From Bacteroidales bacterium UBA3653 (GTDB lineage: Bacteria; Bacteroidota; Bacteroidia; Bacteroidales; Paludibacteraceae), in the NCBI GenBank assembly GCA_002373505.1, contig DFKE01000015.1, positions 12,602-76,601 on the forward strand: a stretch of 64,000 nucleotides of DNA, read 5' to 3'. Each line of letters begins with the position of its first letter. Position 1 is the stretch's first letter. Below the pieces are notes generated by a model. The model had not been told where the DNA came from. It worked only from the letters and a program-made list of their open reading frames with translations, and searched no databases. The translations under genes were made by a program, and so were the position numbers. Below are positions 9,012-15,932 of the stretch, in pieces.

Positions 9012-9125
9012 TGCAAAAATGGCAATTGAACTGGCAAAACAAGGTGATTTTGCGTAAATTTAAATTCTCTGTAAGCCGTTGAATATAAATTATAGTCAAT
9101 AATCAGGAACAAAGTCTAGAACGCC

Positions 9126-9169
9126 TCTTTTGCGCCCCTTTAGTGCCACTTTTGTGCACCCTTTTGTGG
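9126..9169. repeat. Period-11 degenerate array, 4 units
   Basis: TCTTTTGCGCC, CCTTTAGTGCC, ACTTTTGTGCA, then CCCTTTTGTGG shifted by one base. Confidence 0.7.
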
Positions 9170-9355
9170 CCCTTATTCTATCCTATTTCGCAGTCGTTTT
9201 AATGTCCATTCGAGGTTGATTTTGCCGAAGGCGATTTTGGGGCTAATTAGGGCGTAAAGGGTCAAACCTTTGCGCCTTTGCTTTTTTTATAGTACTTTTG
9301 CAGCGCAAATCGTACTGAGCCGTTCTTTGTCATATTGAAGCCCCACCGGACCAAC

Positions 9356-9585
9356 GTAGTGTACCAAACGTGCGATGTGTAGCAAAAACACAAAAAAAAG
9401 TGCAGAATTATTTGTGTAATTCAAACTTTTGTTGTGTCTTTGCAGCGTCTTCTCCAAGAAGACTCCCGCGTCAGCGGACACGGACTACATATTTGAGAGA
9501 CTAACAGTCAACAACCTTGTGAGACTCTGGTAAATTTTTAACGGGTAGTAAGTTGGCATATGTTAGTGCACGTTTGGTGTACTAC
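9356..9585. repeat. Pair of 18-bp inverted repeats 230 bp apart
   Basis: The left arm GTAGTGTACCAAACGTGC (9356-9373) and the reverse complement of 9568-9585 match at 16 of 18 bases. The interior holds no ORF. It resembles a MITE-like or regulatory element, without proof of mobility. Confidence 0.6.
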
Positions 9586-9654
9586 TTTTGCTGTATTTAC
9601 GATTCAGGCAATGCGAGAGCCTCTGTGAAGATACAGCAAGAGTAGTACTTTTTT
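9579..9654 (+). ncRNA. Long hairpin with T run, candidate structured RNA or terminator
   Basis: GTACTACTTTTGCTGTAT (9579-9596) pairs with ATACAGCAAGAGTAGTAC (9631-9648) with one mismatch. The loop holds a smaller AGGC/GCCT stem, and TTTTTT follows at 9649-9654. The left arm also contains a TACTTTTG -7 box, so the element may instead be a DNA-level operator. Confidence 0.5.
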
Positions 9655-9675
9655 GCGTGTATCTGTATCAACTTG

Positions 9676-9719
9676 TTGCCATTCTGTAATTAATCTGCAA
9701 TTAATTTGCTACTAATCCG
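9676..9719. repeat. Period-11 degenerate array, 4 units
   Basis: TTGCCATTCTG, TAATTAATCTG, CAATTAATTTG, CTACTAATCCG: each ends in G exactly 11 bp after the last. Confidence 0.75.
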
Positions 9720-9726
9720 CAGGTAA

Positions 9727-9770
9727 ACACGATACATACACGATAGATATACGTTAGATACACAATACAT
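9727..9770. repeat. Period-11 array, 4 units
   Basis: ACACGATACAT, ACACGATAGAT, ATACGTTAGAT, ACACAATACAT in perfect 11-bp phase, 156 bp before the first gene of the envelope cluster. Confidence 0.85.
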
Positions 9771-9925
9771 TAGTATAATCAGACTATAGTCAGAGAATTG
9801 TCTTTTCCATATCTCGCCAGTCTGATTTGGATAATAGATGTAGTAGAAAAAAATTAAATATAACATAGCGGAGAATGCCGAAAATCCATTAAAGAGTAGG
9901 CGAAACTAATACTAATCATTAAATT

Positions 9926-10408
9926 ATGAGAAAATTATTTTATCAATTAAGTGTTTTGTTGGTAGGTGTACTTTTTGTTTCATGTGGTACGCACAAAACA
10001 ATAGCATACTCCAGGTCGGAACCTGTGTGTATAGCCAGTGATTTAGATGGTTCATATACACTACGTGTAGAGGGACGTGGACGAAATGCTGTAGATGCAT
10101 ATGAAGAAACAGGAAAACAAGCGCTTTATGCCGTGCTCTTCACTGATGTTAGTTGGCCGAATGGTCCTAGAAAAAAAATTGATTCGGTTTTTCTTCTGAA
10201 GCAACGTGCATACGAACAAAATAAAGCATACTTTGATAATTTTTTTAAAGATGGTGGGGATTATACTCAGTATATTTCTATGAAGGAAAAACGAGATCTC
10301 TCCAGTATCTATACAAGAACAAATGCACAAACAGTTTGTACTACTACTGTATGTGTGTTTAAATCTCAACTTGAACAACGCCTTATCAGCGATGGTATTT
10401 TAAAATAA
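9926..10408 (+). CDS. Small lipoprotein, LPP20/FlgT-N-like domain
   Basis: 160 residues with a lipoprotein signal (lipobox VSCG, Cys about 20). The mature part contains LRVEGRGRNAVDAYEETGKQ, a strand-helix pattern seen in LPP20/FlgT N-terminal domains, then YFDNFFKDGGDYTQYI and a closing QLEQRLISDGILK. The same order of motifs recurs in the N-terminal domain of the gene at 12393 (SGVGKKKDAAIERAG, YFDDFFNSGQYTNYL, LRNDLVAAGIIK), so the two are paralogous. First gene of the cluster, 23 bp before the next. Function unknown; probably an envelope assembly factor. Confidence 0.7.
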   Translation: MRKLFYQLSVLLVGVLFVSCGTHKTIAYSRSEPVCIASDLDGSYTLRVEGRGRNAVDAYEETGKQALYAVLFTDVSWPNGPRKKIDSVFLLKQRAYEQNKAYFDNFFKDGGDYTQYISMKEKRDLSSIYTRTNAQTVCTTTVCVFKSQLEQRLISDGILK

Positions 10409-10431
10409 TAAATTAACTAAAACAAACAATC

Positions 10432-12315
10432 ATGAGAAAATTAAACAATGTAATGGGCTTATGTATAGCCCTAATGATGTCTTCCATGGCATTCGCTAAA
10501 GGACAGGTAAAATCTACGGTTATTTCTTCGGATTATTCCCGTAACAGCATTTCAAAAATTACGATTCTTTATGGAGATCGATGGGATAACCAAGTCGTGA
10601 CCGGTGTGGATTCTATTCAAACTGGTGCAAAATTTGATATAAATAACATCAAAACAAAAACCATTCGTCTTAAAGGAGCCTTCCGAACGGCGGAAGAACA
10701 ACAAGCTCAACTTGCAGCACAACAACCGCAAGAAAAAACAAATGCGTTTAAAGATATGTTCAAGGGTATAGGTGATGCCTTTAAAGGCTTAGGCAAAGGT
10801 GTTGCTGCCAAACCCGACACTTTGACACAACGTCTTCTGACTGAGTATATCAACCAAAACAACATCGGAAAAGAAATTTTTGACTACGTATTAATGGTAG
10901 ATGGTAATGGAAGATTCCACTATGATCTTATGGTAGAGCGTAGCCGGTGGAATGCTACAGATGCTGATGTGCAATTGGATAATGCATCTCAAGTAAAAAC
11001 TGTGAACGAAAACGGGCCAGCTCTGTTGGCTAATAGTTACTTAATAGTGTATGACGCGAAAGAGACCAAGATAGGTGAAACTACCGATAAAAACGGGAAT
11101 AAGAAGCCCGTTTATATGGCTGATGTAACAGGCTATGTATTCGCGATCGATAGTGCTGAAGAAGTTATAGGTAATATTGTGCACAATATGTGGATTAATG
11201 ATGGAGAGGAAGCAAGTGTTGTTGCGCAAAAACGCGATTTATATCGAAACGTCCGTATTCCAATGAAATGTATTGCCGCGCAATCTGTTTCTGCCTCTTC
11301 CGAAAAGTCTATGGAAAAAGCTATTTCCAGCTCGTATGATGATATTCTCCGAAAACTCGAAAATAAAATATCTGCATGGGAAGTAACAGCTACTCCAGAG
11401 GATGTGCGTCCATATATTACGGCAAAGGTTGGAACAAAAGAGGGGCTGAAAAATGGTCAGCGATTCAAAATCTTCAAAAATAAAGGAGATGAGGAAGAAG
11501 GTAATCTTCGTACAGTAAAAGTAGGATATGCACGTGCTACTGAGATAAATAATAACAATGAGGTAGCAACAGGCAATACTGGTGTTTCTTCGTTCTATCA
11601 AATTTCAGGACGACATCTAAAAGGAACCGAATTCCTTAAACAAAGCAATGACATTCGGTTAGGGGTAAGCCTTGATTATAATTACAATGGACTGGGCATG
11701 GGAGCTAACAATAAGATATTCGGTGCATACTCTATGGTAGATCTTACTATAGATTATCTTGCTTATATCCATAAATGTGGTATCAGCCATTATGCTCGCC
11801 TCAATGTCGGCTATGATATCAATACCGCCAAACAATTAGAAGAGGGTGCTAATGAGAATGGCACTGCTTGGTATACGTATGCAGATGGAAAATATGCAGG
11901 ACAAGCAATTTTTGGGAAGGGAGTTTCTTATGTTAATGTGGCTGTCGGATATGCTTGCGGTTTGAAAGTAAAACAAGTAATGGAGTTTCAACCATTTATC
12001 AATGTTGGATTAGATATTATTGTTCCTCATGGTTTTGATAATAGTGTATTGACAAATTTATCAACGGCTGTACTTGGAGAGACTATCAATTTTACGGATA
12101 AAACAGCTAAGCAGACTTTCGGATTGTTTATTGATCCCGGTATGCGAATCGTGTTCAATTGCGGTTATCCATTCCAGTTATTTATTCAGGCAAACTACTC
12201 TGTAGGCATTATGCAATGGAATGCATACAAAGTGCTTAACGAGTATGCTAAGCAGTGTGGCTATGGTCATGGTATGGGACTTGGCGCTGCTGCAGGTGTA
12301 AAATGGACATTCTAA
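10432..12315 (+). CDS. Exported protein with probable outer-membrane barrel, unknown function
   Basis: 627 residues with a signal peptide (about 1-22, ...SSMAFA). Residues about 80-110 form a low-complexity KDMFKGIGDAFKGLGKG segment. The middle is mixed alpha/beta. Near 330 the motif YITAKVGTKEGLKNGQRFKIF looks like the small SH3-like domain that closes FlgT/CsgG-type proteins. From about 400 alternating strands (LGVSLDYNYNGLGMG, YARLNVGYDI, FQPFINVGLDI, LFIQANYSVGIM) end in a terminal Phe, typical of outer-membrane barrels. Second gene of the cluster; partner of the lipoprotein and DUF6175-like protein by position. Confidence 0.65.
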   Translation: MRKLNNVMGLCIALMMSSMAFAKGQVKSTVISSDYSRNSISKITILYGDRWDNQVVTGVDSIQTGAKFDINNIKTKTIRLKGAFRTAEEQQAQLAAQQPQEKTNAFKDMFKGIGDAFKGLGKGVAAKPDTLTQRLLTEYINQNNIGKEIFDYVLMVDGNGRFHYDLMVERSRWNATDADVQLDNASQVKTVNENGPALLANSYLIVYDAKETKIGETTDKNGNKKPVYMADVTGYVFAIDSAEEVIGNIVHNMWINDGEEASVVAQKRDLYRNVRIPMKCIAAQSVSASSEKSMEKAISSSYDDILRKLENKISAWEVTATPEDVRPYITAKVGTKEGLKNGQRFKIFKNKGDEEEGNLRTVKVGYARATEINNNNEVATGNTGVSSFYQISGRHLKGTEFLKQSNDIRLGVSLDYNYNGLGMGANNKIFGAYSMVDLTIDYLAYIHKCGISHYARLNVGYDINTAKQLEEGANENGTAWYTYADGKYAGQAIFGKGVSYVNVAVGYACGLKVKQVMEFQPFINVGLDIIVPHGFDNSVLTNLSTAVLGETINFTDKTAKQTFGLFIDPGMRIVFNCGYPFQLFIQANYSVGIMQWNAYKVLNEYAKQCGYGHGMGLGAAAGVKWTF

Positions 12316-12325
12316 TAATCAACAG

Positions 12326-12355
12326 GAATCCTGCGCGTACATGCGCGCAGGATTC
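12326..12355 (+). terminator. Strong hairpin between cluster genes 2 and 3
   Basis: A perfect 12-bp stem GAATCCTGCGCG / CGCGCAGGATTC with a 6-nt loop and no T run. It may attenuate transcription or protect the upstream mRNA 3' end. Confidence 0.6.
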
Positions 12356-12359
12356 ATAA

Positions 12360-12401
12360 TTGTATAATAGTATGAAAAAATTGTATAATAGTATGAAAAG
12401 A
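12360..12401 (+). repeat. Tandem duplication of a start-codon context (21 bp x2)
   Basis: TTGTATAATAGTATGAAAA is present twice, 21 bp apart, giving in-frame ATG codons at 12372 and 12393. Confidence 0.9.
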
Positions 12402-13811
12402 ATCATTTCAGTATTATTGGCTTCACTCATTGTAATGCCAATTTTTGCAGCTAAAATTAAACACGCTGTGGTTTTTGAAGACCCAGAAGCGTATTCTTGT
12501 GTATTCATCAACGTTGCAACAGCAGGTACAAAAAACGTGAAAGTATCTGGTGTCGGAAAGAAAAAAGATGCTGCTATCGAGAGAGCAGGTATGAATGCAA
12601 TCCATGCAGCAATATTTCAAGGAATTCCTGGGGGAAATAATGGTCAACCAACCCCTGCTCTTTATCCATCTACTCAACCGTCTGCAGATCATATGCAGTA
12701 TTTTGATGATTTCTTTAATAGCGGACAATATACTAATTATCTCACTCAAGTAACAAATCCTTCAGGAAAAGATATGAGTGAAGTTAAGGGAGGTATAAAA
12801 GTTAAAGTAGAGATTCAAGTGCAGTTTGATAAACTTAGAAATGACCTTGTTGCAGCAGGTATTATTAAGGGAGTTGCTGATGCCATCGAAGGTGCTCAAA
12901 AACCTATAATTATGATTTTCCCTGATGCGGATTGGTGCAAAGCAAATCATTATGTTATGAATGATGATCCTGAAACAGTTGATTACAATAAAGCACTTGC
13001 TGATGTTAACATGAAAGATCTTATCAACGAGTTTACTAACTTTATGGCAAATGTGGCCAAATACGAAGTAGAAGACTTAGCAGCGGTGTTGAAAGACTAT
13101 AGAGGCGAAAAGGCATGGGATGCCGCTGATGAGATTGACGATGGAGAAGGTTCTGCAGGAGGCGTTCGAGAAATGCTGGCTTCAGCAGCAAGTGCTGATT
13201 TTGAGATTGAATTCTATCCGGAGACGCGCTTCGATGCGGGCAAACAATATGTTGTATTCCGTATCAAAGCAACTGATGTTAGTACTAGCAAATCTTTCTA
13301 CGCCATTTCGGCACAAGGAACAGCAACCTATGGTAGTGGACAAATGGTAAACCAACTCAAGGAAGCCATTCTTAGTGTAAAAGATGAATTCTTAGGAGCA
13401 TTACAGCAAAAATTTGCTAAAATGGGAGAGCAAGGTCGAGAAGTTCGAATCACCTTAAAGCGCAAAGAAAGTTGTCCGATTAACTTTGCTAAACGTTACG
13501 ATGGCGCACCTCTCTCTGAATATATAGAGGATTGGATTCAAGCAAAAGTACAAACTTCAGGATTTACTGCGGGAAAGAACACTGCCAACAAACTAAGTTA
13601 TAAGCAGATTTTTATTCCTTTATATAAAGAGAAAAAGAATCGTATAACTAAGCAAGTTGAGAGAAGAGCGCAAAGTGCTGCTGATTTCGCCACGGAACTT
13701 GCAGATTTTATTACAGAGACAACAGGACAACCTTGCCGAGTAGATGGACGAAGTATGGGACATGCAGTCATTACACTTGGACAGGATGACTCGCTTTCAG
13801 AAGACGAATAA
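12393..13811 (+). CDS. DUF6175/FlgT-like exported protein
   Basis: 472 residues from the start at 12393, which gives a clean signal peptide (MKRIISVLLASLIVMPIFAA); the duplicated ATG at 12372 would add seven residues. The N-terminal domain (about 20-160) is paralogous to the lipoprotein at 9926. The centre (KPIIMIFPDADWC, about 170-182, then LINEFTNFMANVAKYEVEDL) resembles the TolB/CsgG-like middle domain of FlgT. The C-terminal part has FATELADFITETTGQPCRVDGR. The family name DUF6175 is a recollection, not a search result. Probably periplasmic and part of an envelope complex with its neighbours. Confidence 0.65.
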   Translation: MKRIISVLLASLIVMPIFAAKIKHAVVFEDPEAYSCVFINVATAGTKNVKVSGVGKKKDAAIERAGMNAIHAAIFQGIPGGNNGQPTPALYPSTQPSADHMQYFDDFFNSGQYTNYLTQVTNPSGKDMSEVKGGIKVKVEIQVQFDKLRNDLVAAGIIKGVADAIEGAQKPIIMIFPDADWCKANHYVMNDDPETVDYNKALADVNMKDLINEFTNFMANVAKYEVEDLAAVLKDYRGEKAWDAADEIDDGEGSAGGVREMLASAASADFEIEFYPETRFDAGKQYVVFRIKATDVSTSKSFYAISAQGTATYGSGQMVNQLKEAILSVKDEFLGALQQKFAKMGEQGREVRITLKRKESCPINFAKRYDGAPLSEYIEDWIQAKVQTSGFTAGKNTANKLSYKQIFIPLYKEKKNRITKQVERRAQSAADFATELADFITETTGQPCRVDGRSMGHAVITLGQDDSLSEDE

Positions 13812-13829
13812 CAAATAAATACTTTCTTT

Positions 13830-14786
13830 ATGAAAAAATGTATTATACTGGTCATTGCTTGTCTTATGGCAAGCATAACCTTTGCGCAAGAACAAATTCA
13901 AACCATGGATGATGCTGCGCGTATAGCGCTATCTGCATACATGGATCCTTCTTCCTCTATTCCAAATAATGCGAAGAAGACGCTGAAAGACCGCATGCAG
14001 AAGATTATTACAAAGAATGGTATGGGGTCTGCCAAGAATACTCGGTTTATTATGACCGCTAACGTCCGTGAACTCAACTTGGAAAAAAGTGAGACGGCTC
14101 CGGTTATTTACATTTATGATTTAGAAGTTAATCTCTATATCGGAGATGGAATAGACGGGACTTTATTTTCTAGTTGCTCTTTAGGAGTAAAAGCAGCCGG
14201 GGATTCAAAAGACAAAGCCTATATGGCTGCTTTAAAAAAGATTAAAGCATCTGACCCTCAGTATCAATCATTTATTAATGAAGGGAAAAAGAAAATAGTG
14301 GATTATTATACCGCGAAGTGCGACTTTATCATAACTAAGGCTCAAACCAAAGCAAAGAACCAAGATTTTGATGCAGCCATCGCAGAATTGATGCAAGTTC
14401 CCGATGTGTGCAAAGAGTGCTATGATAAATGTATGGCAGCAGCTCAACCTATCTATCAAGAGAAGATTAATCAAGAAGGAGCAAAGTTATTAGCCGAGGC
14501 TCGTGGTGTATGGTCTGCAGGACAAGATGTAGCTGCAGCAGAAGCGGCAGCTGCTATCTTGGCGCAGGTCAATCCTCAATCTTCCGCTTTCGCTGGGGCA
14601 GAATCGTTAAATGCCGAAATGGCTAAACGAGTAAAGGAACTCGACAAACGTGAGTGGGATTTTATGCTCAAACAGCAACAAGATGAGGTCGACCTTGAGA
14701 AAGCTTCTATAAAAGCAATCCGCGATATCGGTGTAGCATACGGAGAGAATCAACAACCCACAACATATAATGTTGTCTGGTGGTAA
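13830..14786 (+). CDS. Exported helical protein, unknown function
   Basis: 318 residues with a signal peptide (about 1-19, ...SITFA). Residues 25-150 hold mixed strands and helices (RFIMTANVRELNLE, VIYIYDLEVNLYIGDG); 150-300 are helical and Ala/Gln/Glu-rich with TPR-like spacing (AKNQDFDAAIAELMQVPDVCKECYDKC), including two Cys pairs that could form disulfides. It ends in TTYNVVWW. Last gene of the cluster, 18 bp after the DUF6175-like gene, and most likely cotranscribed with it. No enzyme motif is visible. Confidence 0.65.
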   Translation: MKKCIILVIACLMASITFAQEQIQTMDDAARIALSAYMDPSSSIPNNAKKTLKDRMQKIITKNGMGSAKNTRFIMTANVRELNLEKSETAPVIYIYDLEVNLYIGDGIDGTLFSSCSLGVKAAGDSKDKAYMAALKKIKASDPQYQSFINEGKKKIVDYYTAKCDFIITKAQTKAKNQDFDAAIAELMQVPDVCKECYDKCMAAAQPIYQEKINQEGAKLLAEARGVWSAGQDVAAAEAAAAILAQVNPQSSAFAGAESLNAEMAKRVKELDKREWDFMLKQQQDEVDLEKASIKAIRDIGVAYGENQQPTTYNVVWW

Positions 14787-14833
14787 TTTAGACATCTGAT
14801 TATTCAATATGTTGTAAAGGATAAACGAAAGAG

Positions 14834-14863
14834 CAGGCGGGCACAGATTGAGTTGCCCGCCTG
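14834..14863 (+). terminator. Terminator-like hairpin after the envelope cluster
   Basis: Perfect 10-bp stem CAGGCGGGCA / TGCCCGCCTG, 10-nt loop, followed by only a weak T-rich stretch. A related stem with a better T run is at 15158-15185. Confidence 0.6.
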
Positions 14864-14953
14864 ATTGCGTTTGAGAGGGAATCTTAATAATAGAAAACTT
14901 TCGCATCTGATTCAAGTAACGTCCTTATTTTGAAACGATTACACAACGATTAA

Positions 14954-15115
14954 ATGAACCAAGAAAGTTCATTCAAATCATTGAAGGACCTCGTCAGGCT
15001 TGCATACTTTCCAAGACCTGTTTCATCCCCATCGGTCGGTATTGGTAGGCGAAGAAGGTACTTCATCCTCCGCGGCGACAAGACTTACACGCTGCAAGGT
15101 GCAGAGGTTAAATAG
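14954..15115 (+). CDS. 53-codon ORF ending in the shared export-tail motif, possibly a gene remnant
   Basis: ATG at 14954 opens a reading frame whose end reads YFILRGDKTYTLQGAEVK before TAG at 15113. This matches the tails of the proteins at 4917, 38416 and 62212 (RNGKTYNALGTEVK type). Residues 1-35 match nothing I recognise and there is no signal peptide, so this is either a decayed gene that kept its last exon-like tail or a real small protein carrying only that tail. It is followed by a heptamer array and a terminator. Confidence 0.5.
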   Translation: MNQESSFKSLKDLVRLAYFPRPVSSPSVGIGRRRRYFILRGDKTYTLQGAEVK

Positions 15116-15155
15116 TCGAAAGTCGAAAGCTTTGACAAAGTACGAAGTACAAAGT
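15114..15155. repeat. Period-7 array, 6 units
   Basis: AGTCGAA x2, AGCTTTG, ACAAAGT, ACGAAGT, ACAAAGT; begins in the stop codon of the small ORF. Confidence 0.85.
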
Positions 15156-15157
15156 GA

Positions 15158-15185
15158 GCAGGCGGGCGATGCCCGTCTGCTTTTG
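15158..15185 (+). terminator. Rho-independent terminator
   Basis: GCAGGCGGGC / GCCCGTCTGC with a GAT loop (one G-T pair), then TTTTGTTG. Confidence 0.75.
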
Positions 15186-15215
15186 TTGCGTATAAATATT
15201 AATAATCGGCAATAG

Positions 15216-15253
15216 GACCACAAAATGCACGAAAGCGTGAAACGGTTGTGGTC
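15216..15253. other. Nested hairpin downstream of the TetR operon
   Basis: GACCACAA / TTGTGGTC encloses CACG-AAAG-CGTG. It lies between convergent units and has no clear T run on either strand. Confidence 0.45.
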
Positions 15254-15294
15254 ACAGAGGTATTATTGACAACATACCTTAGCGCTTCCGTGCT

Positions 15295-15927
15295 TTATGG
15301 CCGGAGACCTTGGAGGACAAGGCGTGTGACTTCCGCTTTCCGGTGGGCGATAAATTGCTTCACTTGTTCGTCCGTCTGCGCGAGCAGGTCCTGATACATC
15401 GGCAAAGAGATAAACGTGAAGACCGTAAGCGAAGCGATAGACATCATGATATCGAAGGAATCCACTTTGGCAAGTCTGCCCGCCTGCTGTTCCGCTTTGA
15501 CCCGCGCGTCAAACTGCATATAGATCATCGCATAGGAAGGCTTTTGGACGAAGTTCTTTCTCAGATATTTTCTGCGTTCGGGGTTAGAGACCAGTTCCTC
15601 CAAGACGAAGAAGGGAAGCCTCGGGTTTTGTTGCAACGCATCGAAATACAGGGATATAGCGGACCGCAGAAAATCTTCGAAGGACGCCTCGCTTGCCAGC
15701 GACCGCCCCACCACATTGAGCGCGGCTTCCACCTGCTCCAGGAAGATCTGGCGGAAGAGATTTTCTTTGGTGCGGTAATAATAATGCACGAGAGCCTGGG
15801 TACAGCCAACCTCTTTGGCTATTTGGGTAGTGGAAGTAGCGGCGTAGCCCTGCCGGAAAAATAACTGCTGCGCCACCTCCCGGATACGCAGTTCCATCGG
15901 TTCGTTTTCGTAATTATTCATAATCAT
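15295..15927 (-). CDS. TetR family transcriptional regulator
   Basis: 210 residues. The N-terminal HTH (about 12-58) has the family pattern IREVAQQLFFRQGYAATSTTQIAKEVGCTQALVHYYYRTKENLF; the C-terminal ligand domain is helical (FDALQQNPRLPFFVLEELVSNP). It is 5 bp after the activase-related gene and in the same direction, so it is the last gene of that operon and may autoregulate it through a dyad at the operon start (20226-20245). Ligand unknown; an acyl-CoA or fatty acid is a guess from context. Confidence 0.9.
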   Translation of the reverse strand: MIMNNYENEPMELRIREVAQQLFFRQGYAATSTTQIAKEVGCTQALVHYYYRTKENLFRQIFLEQVEAALNVVGRSLASEASFEDFLRSAISLYFDALQQNPRLPFFVLEELVSNPERRKYLRKNFVQKPSYAMIYMQFDARVKAEQQAGRLAKVDSFDIMMSIASLTVFTFISLPMYQDLLAQTDEQVKQFIAHRKAEVTRLVLQGLRP

Positions 15928-15932
15928 GATTT

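Larger units (their letters stand above)
9012..9925. other. Gene-free, structured A+T-rich region upstream of the four-gene envelope cluster
   Basis: No convincing ORF on either strand. It holds three 11-bp-period arrays (9126-9169, 9676-9719, 9727-9770), a distant inverted repeat (9356-9373 with 9568-9585), a long hairpin with a T run (9579-9654), a 7-bp hairpin GTCTTCT/AGAAGAC (9447-9463), a GACTATAGTC palindrome (9782-9791) nested in an AATCAGACT/AGTCTGATT inverted repeat (9777-9827), and -7-like boxes TACTTTTG at 9293 and 9583 and TGTCTTTG at 9435. It may be a long regulatory region or encode untranslated RNA. Confidence 0.6.

Noticed and set aside
9356..9585. Insertion sequence or MITE
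   Set aside because: No transposase and no target-site duplication could be seen; kept as inverted repeat only.
9676..9770. Replication or plasmid iterons
   Set aside because: Units of 11 bp are too short and degenerate, and no initiator gene or DnaA boxes are near.
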